A stretch of 64,000 nt of DNA from NCBI RefSeq assembly GCF_041690465.1, contig NZ_JAWLHG010000017.1, forward strand, positions 38,842 to 102,841. The letters run 5' to 3'. The notes below the pieces were generated by a model. The model had not been told where the DNA came from and searched no databases. It saw only the letters and a list, made by a program, of their open reading frames with translations. The DNA is from Falsiroseomonas sp041690465 (lineage in GTDB: Bacteria > Pseudomonadota > Alphaproteobacteria > Acetobacterales > Acetobacteraceae). How positions within the stretch are numbered: position 1 is the stretch's first letter; the number at the start of each line of letters is the position of its first letter. Positions 59,227-64,000 of this stretch are shown in pieces. The translations under genes and the position numbers were made by a program.

Positions 59227-60344
59227 CCCGCGCTTTCCTCCGCCCGCAGCACCGCGGCGCGCAGCAGGCCGAGCGCCGTCTCCACCGTCTTCGCCCAATC
59301 CTGTCGCGCCGCTAAGGCCGCCGCGCGGGCCAGCATGCCGTCGAAGCGCCGCGGATCGTCCAGCACCGCGCCCGCCGCCTCGGCCATCCCGCGGCCATCC
59401 GGGGAGGTGGCGAGGCAGGCCATCGCTGGCGCCGCCTCGCCGAGCGCTTCCAGCGCATCGGGGGTGGCGACCACCGGGCAGCGATGCGCCGCCGCCTCCA
59501 GGAACACCAGCGGCGCGCCTTCCAGCCGCGAGGGCAGCAGCAGCGCATCGGCGGCGAGATACCAGGGCGCGGGATCGGCCACCGGGCCGAGCATCCGCAG
59601 CAGGCCACGCGGGTCGCCCATGGCGCGCGATTCCAGCAGTCCGCGGAGCGGCCCATCGCCGGCGCAGGCAAGTGTGGCGGGCAGGCGGTCCGAGATGTCG
59701 GGCAGCAGGTCGGCGCCCTTCGCCTCCTCCAGCCTGCCGACGAACAGCAGCAGCTTCGCATCGGGCGGCAGGCCGAGAGCGTCGCGCAGCCGGGCGCGTG
59801 CGGCCTGGCGCTCCATCACGGGCGGCGGCGGGGCCGGGTTGGGCAGCAGCGCGACGGTGCCGGGCTCGAGGCCCCAGGCGCGCTCGGCCCGGCGTGTCAG
59901 CGGGGCGGAGACGGCGGCGATCATGGCACGCTCCAGCCCGAGCGCTGGCGGTGCTTCGGGTGCCGGCGCCTCGGGGGCGAGGTGCAGCAGGACGAGGCGC
60001 GGCAGGCCGGCCGCGGCGAGCGCGGGCAGGATGCCGGAGGCGGCGTCGGGCCAGGGGAGGGGCACGAAGGCGGCGTCGGGGCGCAATTCGGCGAGCAGGC
60101 GCGCGGTTTCCGCCGCCTGCTGCCCGGCGGGCGCGCCCTCCCAGCCGAGTGCGGCAGCGCGCAGGGTGACGCCCGGCCGTTCGCCAAGGCCGGAATGCAG
60201 CGCAGGCTCGGCTGCGAGGTCCACGGCGATGCCGGTGCGCGCGGTGAGGCGCGCGGCGAGTTCGGCCGTGTGGCGCTCGGTCCCGCCGAACCGGGTGGAG
60301 GGCAGCAGGATGAGCAGCCGCGCCAGCCGCCTCGGCGCGATCAT
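59223..60344 (-). CDS. Glycosyltransferase (GT4-like)
   Basis: A 373-residue GT-B enzyme. The N-terminal loop is LPSTRFGGTERHTAELAARL. The donor-binding domain begins LLLFVGRLEEAKGADLLPDI and ends with APLVFLEAAAHRCPVVATPDALEAL, the conserved EX7E-type region of GT4. Sugar donor and acceptor unknown. It overlaps both neighbours by four bases, forming a three-gene operon with the tandem glycosyltransferase and the 626-residue unknown. Confidence 0.87.
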   Translation of the reverse strand: MIAPRRLARLLILLPSTRFGGTERHTAELAARLTARTGIAVDLAAEPALHSGLGERPGVTLRAAALGWEGAPAGQQAAETARLLAELRPDAAFVPLPWPDAASGILPALAAAGLPRLVLLHLAPEAPAPEAPPALGLERAMIAAVSAPLTRRAERAWGLEPGTVALLPNPAPPPPVMERQAARARLRDALGLPPDAKLLLFVGRLEEAKGADLLPDISDRLPATLACAGDGPLRGLLESRAMGDPRGLLRMLGPVADPAPWYLAADALLLPSRLEGAPLVFLEAAAHRCPVVATPDALEALGEAAPAMACLATSPDGRGMAEAAGAVLDDPRRFDGMLARAAALAARQDWAKTVETALGLLRAAVLRAEESAG

Positions 60345-62665
60345 GCGACGATGGACAGCGGCTCGGGCCGCGTGACGCCGCGCGCCAGCCCGGCCAGCGC
60401 GCGCATCGCCGGATCGAGCGCGCGCGGGCCGAAGTGGCGGCGTGCGAAGGCCTGCGCCTCGGCGCCCATGCGCGCCCGTGCAGCGGCGTCCCGCACCAGC
60501 GCGGCCAACTCGGCGACGAACTCGGCGCGGTCGGCGGCGAGGGCGTAGGCGCCGGTCTCGGAGCCGGTGGACGTGAGCCGCTTGTTGCCGCCGGCAATGC
60601 CGAACAACGCCTCGGCCGTCAGCACGCTCGGCAGGCCATGGGCGAGATACTCCACCGTCTTGATCTTCAATCCGCCGCCGAAGAAGACCGGGTTCACCGC
60701 GATGTCCAGCCCGGCGAGGAATGCGTGGTGGTCGGCGACCTCGCCATGCAGGACGACACCTTCGCGGCCGGGCGGGACGCTCGGGCAGACGCCGCCAGCG
60801 ATGTGCAGCTCGGCTCCGAGCGGCACGATCGCCGGCCAGACCTGATCCAGCAGCCAGAGCAGCCCGTCGCGGTTCATCGGGCTGTCGCCGCCGAGAAAGC
60901 CGATGCGCGGGATCGCGCGTGGCCCGCCGGAGGCACGCGGGATGGCCGGCAGCGCATGCGGGGCGAGGATCACGCGGCCGGGCAGCAGGCGATCCAGCCA
61001 GGCGGCCTCCTCCGGCTGGATGGCGAGGACCAGGTTGAAGGCGTCGAGGATCTGCAGCTCCTCGGATGTGGAGATGCGGATGAAGTGCTCGCGACCGAAA
61101 TGGCGGAAGTTCTGCGCGCGCAGCGACATCACGTCATGGGTGTCGAGCACCGTCAGCGGTGCGGGGAACTGCGTCGCGCGGCGCAGGTAGGAGAGGCGGA
61201 TATACTCGACCAGCATCGCATGCGGCGGGTGGCGGCGGAGATGCGCGGCGAGGGCGGCGAAGACCGCGCCATCGAAGCGGGCACGCTCGAACGGGGTGAG
61301 GCCCCAAGGGATATCTGCGGGCGCGCAGGGCGCGGCGGCGAAGACGCGGCCGCGCGGGCCGATCGCGCGCTGCGCGGCGCGGCACTCGGCGGGCGTGAGC
61401 GGGGCGGCGTAGAACAGGTCGAGATCCATCTCCATGCGCGCCGCGCCTGCGAGGGCCGCGATACGCTGGTGGTTGCCGAGGCGTGCCTGCCAGAAGGGCA
61501 CGTCGGTCACCAGCAGCATCCGCGGCCGGTCGAGCAGCCGGGCGAGCGCGGCGGGGGAGGCGAGGGTGGCGCGCGCGCCGGCCACCTCCGCCGCGTAGCG
61601 GGCCGCGAGCCGCGCCGATTCGGCCGCGACCGTTTCGCGCAGCTCGGGATCGGCGACGCAGGCGCGGGCGATGCCGGCAAGCTCCGCGGCGTCGGCGGCG
61701 GCGTGGAAGGGGGCTTCGGCGGGCAGGCCGGCAAAGGCTTCGGCGGTGCCGATCACCGGCCGGCCGCGCGCCAGCGCCTCCACCGTCTTGATCTTGAGGC
61801 CGGTGCCGCCCTCGTGCGGGTTCACCACCAGATCGGCCTGCCGATAGAGCGCATCGGCATCCGCCACCGGCCCGATCGGGCGCAGGCCGGGGCTGGGGGC
61901 CAGGTCACGGGCGGCGGCGCCGGCCACCACGACCTCGCCACCCTCGACGGCGAGCGCGGCGGGGTCGAGCGCGGCGAGGAAGCGGCCGAGCGCGCGGGTG
62001 TTGAGCGGGTTGGGGCTGCCGAGATAGCCGAGTGCGACCGGACCGAGGCTCTCGCGCGGCGGCAAGTGCGGGCGGTCGTCCCAGGGCAGGTGGCCGAGCG
62101 TCATGACCACCGCGCGGGTGCGGCCAGCGAGCTCGCGCGCCTCCTCCGCCTGGATCGCGAGTACCAGGTCGGCGCGGTCGAGGCCGCGGTTTTCCTCGGC
62201 TTCGGTGGTGGCGAAGAAGCGGTTCTCCAGGCCGAGCGCCGCGAGCCGTTCGGCGCGGCCGGCGAAGATGTCGTGGGTGTCCAGCACGCGCGGGATGTGG
62301 CGGGGGAAGACCTCGAAGGCGCGGCTGAGGAAGACGTATTCCACCAGGATCATGTCGAAGCCGGGCTCGCGTGCGGCGAGCGCGGTGAAGGCGGCTTCCG
62401 CCTCCGGCAGGATCCAGTCGTCGAGGGCGTTGAGCTCGCCCAGGCTGCGGGCTTCGCGGGCGCGGTCGTGCGGCACCTCGATCACCTCGTCCCAGGCCTC
62501 GCGCATGGCGGCGAGCGTGGCGGCGGAGGGATTCTCGCGGGCCAGCAGGCAGAGATGGATCGCGTGGCCCGCGGCCTTCAGCGACGACAAGAGGGCGTGG
62601 ATGCGGGCGCGGTTGCCGGCATCCTGGGGGTGTGTCGGGGTGGGGCTGACGGCCAGGATGCGCAT
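60341..62665 (-). CDS. Two-headed glycosyltransferase with tandem GT-B domains
   Basis: A 774-residue protein made of two homologous GT-B units. Unit 1 (about 1-385) starts MRILAVSPTPTHPQDAGNRARI and unit 2 (about 386-774) starts RMLLVTDVPFWQARLGNHQRI. Each repeats the same landmarks: LVEYVFLSRAF / LVEYIRLSYLRR, then VLDTHDIFAGRAERL / VLDTHDVMSLRAQNF, then LAIQAEEA / LAIQPEEA, then GGTGLKIKTVEALARGRPV / GGGLKIKTVEYLAHGLPS. Both carry GT4-type donor sites, so it may add two sugars in succession. ATG 62665 is chosen; the frame extends to 63004 but its extra N-terminus is Arg-rich. Confidence 0.85.
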   Translation of the reverse strand: MRILAVSPTPTHPQDAGNRARIHALLSSLKAAGHAIHLCLLARENPSAATLAAMREAWDEVIEVPHDRAREARSLGELNALDDWILPEAEAAFTALAAREPGFDMILVEYVFLSRAFEVFPRHIPRVLDTHDIFAGRAERLAALGLENRFFATTEAEENRGLDRADLVLAIQAEEARELAGRTRAVVMTLGHLPWDDRPHLPPRESLGPVALGYLGSPNPLNTRALGRFLAALDPAALAVEGGEVVVAGAAARDLAPSPGLRPIGPVADADALYRQADLVVNPHEGGTGLKIKTVEALARGRPVIGTAEAFAGLPAEAPFHAAADAAELAGIARACVADPELRETVAAESARLAARYAAEVAGARATLASPAALARLLDRPRMLLVTDVPFWQARLGNHQRIAALAGAARMEMDLDLFYAAPLTPAECRAAQRAIGPRGRVFAAAPCAPADIPWGLTPFERARFDGAVFAALAAHLRRHPPHAMLVEYIRLSYLRRATQFPAPLTVLDTHDVMSLRAQNFRHFGREHFIRISTSEELQILDAFNLVLAIQPEEAAWLDRLLPGRVILAPHALPAIPRASGGPRAIPRIGFLGGDSPMNRDGLLWLLDQVWPAIVPLGAELHIAGGVCPSVPPGREGVVLHGEVADHHAFLAGLDIAVNPVFFGGGLKIKTVEYLAHGLPSVLTAEALFGIAGGNKRLTSTGSETGAYALAADRAEFVAELAALVRDAAARARMGAEAQAFARRHFGPRALDPAMRALAGLARGVTRPEPLSIVA

Positions 62666-63050
62666 TCGGGGTCCGCGAGAGAAGGATGGCGGCGGAGGAG
62701 CGGCGAGAGATCTTTCGTCCTGGGCAGGAAGGTGGCGCGGCCCATGCCGCGCTGCATCGGCAAGCCGCCTGACGAACCCAGGGCGGGAGAGACCCGCCGG
62801 ACCGACCCGCTCCATCCTTTTCTCGCGGGCCAGAGCACGATAACGCTTGCGCGAGGCCGCACAAAGCTTGCGCCGGCGGCTGGCGTGGGGCATATGCCGC
62901 CGCGTCGGCGCAGGGGTGACCCCGCGGCGGCAAATTCGCACGCGGTGCACCCTTCCTGCCTTGCCCAAGGTGGAGGGTTCGGTCTCCGGCAACGGGGTTC
63001 GCATCGCGGAGGCCTAACCGGACCACTGGAAGCTGGAGGAATCTCGCCCG
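62666..63050. other. Intergenic region between the glycosyltransferase operon and rpsB
   Basis: A 385-base gap between divergent genes that must hold promoters for both. I see no recognisable promoter pair, riboswitch or small gene. The last 20 bases hold the rpsB ribosome-binding site GGAGG at 63035-63039. Confidence 0.5.
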
Positions 63051-63866
63051 ATGGCGATGCCCGACGTCACCCTGCGCGGCCTGCTCGAGGCCGGCGTGCA
63101 TTTCGGCCACCACACGCGCCGGTGGAACCCGCGCATGTCGCCGTACATCTTCGGCGTGCGCAACCAGGTGCATATCCTGGACCTGCAGCAGACCGTTCCG
63201 ATGATGGAGCGCGCGCTGCGCGCCATCCGCGATGTCGTCGCCGGCGGCGGCCGCGTGCTGATGGTCGGCACCAAGAAGGCGGCGGCCGACTACGTGGCGG
63301 AAAGCGCCAAGCGCTGCGGCCAGTACTACGTCAACCACCGCTGGCTCGGCGGCATGCTGACCAACTGGAAAACCATCCAGGGCAGCATCAAGCGCCTGAA
63401 GCAGATGGAGGAGCAACTCGGCGGCAACATCGCGGGCCTCACCAAGAAGGAGGTCCTGATGCTGACGCGCGAGAAGGAGAAGCTGGACCGCGCGCTCGGC
63501 GGCATCAAGGACATGGGTGGCCTGCCGGACATCATCTTCGTCATCGATACGGTGAAGGAGAAGCTGGCGATCGAGGAGGCCAACAAGCTCGGCATCCCGG
63601 TGATCGCCGTGGTGGACAGCAACGCCGATCCTGCCGGCATCGCCTTCCCGATCCCGGGCAACGACGACGCGATCCGCGCCATCCACCTCTACTGCGACAG
63701 CGTCGCGGGCGCGGTGCTGGATGGCATTGCCGGCGCGATGTCGGCCTCCGGCGCCGATATCGGCGCGATGGAGGAACTGCCCGAGGAAGCGCTGCCGGAG
63801 CCGCCGGTGGCCGCTGCCGAGCCTCCGCCGGCCGAGGCTGCGCCGGAGCAGCCGCCGGCTGCTTGA
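63051..63866 (+). CDS. rpsB: 30S ribosomal protein S2
   Basis: A 271-residue small-subunit protein. Family signatures are LLEAGVHFGHHTRRWNPRM at the N-terminus, NHRWLGGMLTNWKTI at about 101-115, and PVIAVVDSNADPAGIAFPIPGNDDAIRAI near 180-208. The last 35 residues form a Pro/Glu/Ala-rich tail absent from E. coli S2 but common in alphaproteobacteria. tsf is expected downstream, outside the window. A strong GGAGG precedes ATG 63051; an in-frame ATG at 63057 is less well spaced. Confidence 0.97.
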   Translation: MAMPDVTLRGLLEAGVHFGHHTRRWNPRMSPYIFGVRNQVHILDLQQTVPMMERALRAIRDVVAGGGRVLMVGTKKAAADYVAESAKRCGQYYVNHRWLGGMLTNWKTIQGSIKRLKQMEEQLGGNIAGLTKKEVLMLTREKEKLDRALGGIKDMGGLPDIIFVIDTVKEKLAIEEANKLGIPVIAVVDSNADPAGIAFPIPGNDDAIRAIHLYCDSVAGAVLDGIAGAMSASGADIGAMEELPEEALPEPPVAAAEPPPAEAAPEQPPAA

Positions 63867-63889
63867 TGTGACTGTGACCGGCTGAGCTG

Positions 63890-63993
63890 CCGGCCGGCGA
63901 AAGCCGGCCGGGCGCCCGGATGGGCGCCGCGCCCCGTGGCGCGCAGCCATGCGGCCGCAGGCCGCGCCATGCCGAAGGCGTGCCTCTGGCACG
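63890..63993 (+). repeat. Chain of four GC-rich hairpins after rpsB
   Basis: Four perfect stem-loops are packed into about 100 bases: CCGGCCGGC-GAAA-GCCGGCCGG (63890-63911), GGCGCCC-GGAT-GGGCGCC (63911-63928), GCGGCC-GCA-GGCCGC (63951-63965) and CGTGCC-TCT-GGCACG (63979-63993). None has a T tract, so termination is not implied. They may be REP-like elements or attenuate transcription into the expected tsf gene. Confidence 0.6.
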
Positions 63994-64000
63994 ACGCGTT

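Overview
The window is GC-rich (roughly 70% by eye), gene-dense chromosomal DNA from an alphaproteobacterium, most likely Rhodospirillales/Acetobacteraceae (Roseomonas-like). The basis is gene order and protein character: tRNA-Leu-tig-clpP-clpX-lon-hupB; a complete nuoA-N operon followed by birA-coaX-rnj-DUF1467-proS-lolC-lolD; DUF3126; a short alphaproteobacterial ProS without the editing insert; and very high Ala/Arg/Gly content. The genus assignment is inference.

Layout. 1-7.9 kb: 3' part of the NAD(P)HX repair gene, malonyl-CoA decarboxylase, an orphan RTX-type secreted protein, an AceE/transketolase-like ThDP enzyme and a DUF4214-methyltransferase fusion. 8-15.1 kb: tRNA-Leu and the protein-quality-control block (trigger factor, ClpP, ClpX, Lon, HU), with two clear intrinsic terminators. 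15.2-15.5 kb: tRNA-Val and tRNA-Asp. 15.8-30.2 kb: all 14 subunits of respiratory complex I in order, tightly packed, followed by birA, coaX, RNase J and a DUF1467 protein. 33.8-34.3 kb: a long non-coding gap with strong hairpins and a T8 terminator. 34.3-39 kb: proS, lolC/E, lolD and a type II NADH dehydrogenase. 39.1-43 kb: a nucleoside deaminase and dnaE.

43-63 kb is accessory in character and dominated by glycan and surface genes. Two unknown ORFs are translationally coupled to dnaE. An IS5-family element lies exactly between two convergent stop codons and itself carries a 148-bp MITE-like insertion. Next come a GT4 glycosyltransferase and an unknown partner. Then there is a sulfation module: cysQ divergent from cysNC, followed by two tandem sulfotransferases. 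After DUF3126 comes a three-gene DUF3618/holin-like envelope operon. The last group is three genes on the minus strand: a two-headed tandem glycosyltransferase, a single glycosyltransferase and an unknown protein. The window ends with rpsB and a chain of GC-rich hairpins.

The most coherent accessory system is the PAPS module. CysNC makes PAPS, the two sulfotransferases would use it, and CysQ would remove the PAP by-product, all next to glycosyltransferase genes. This suggests a sulfated surface glycan (inference). No cysD is visible beside cysNC.
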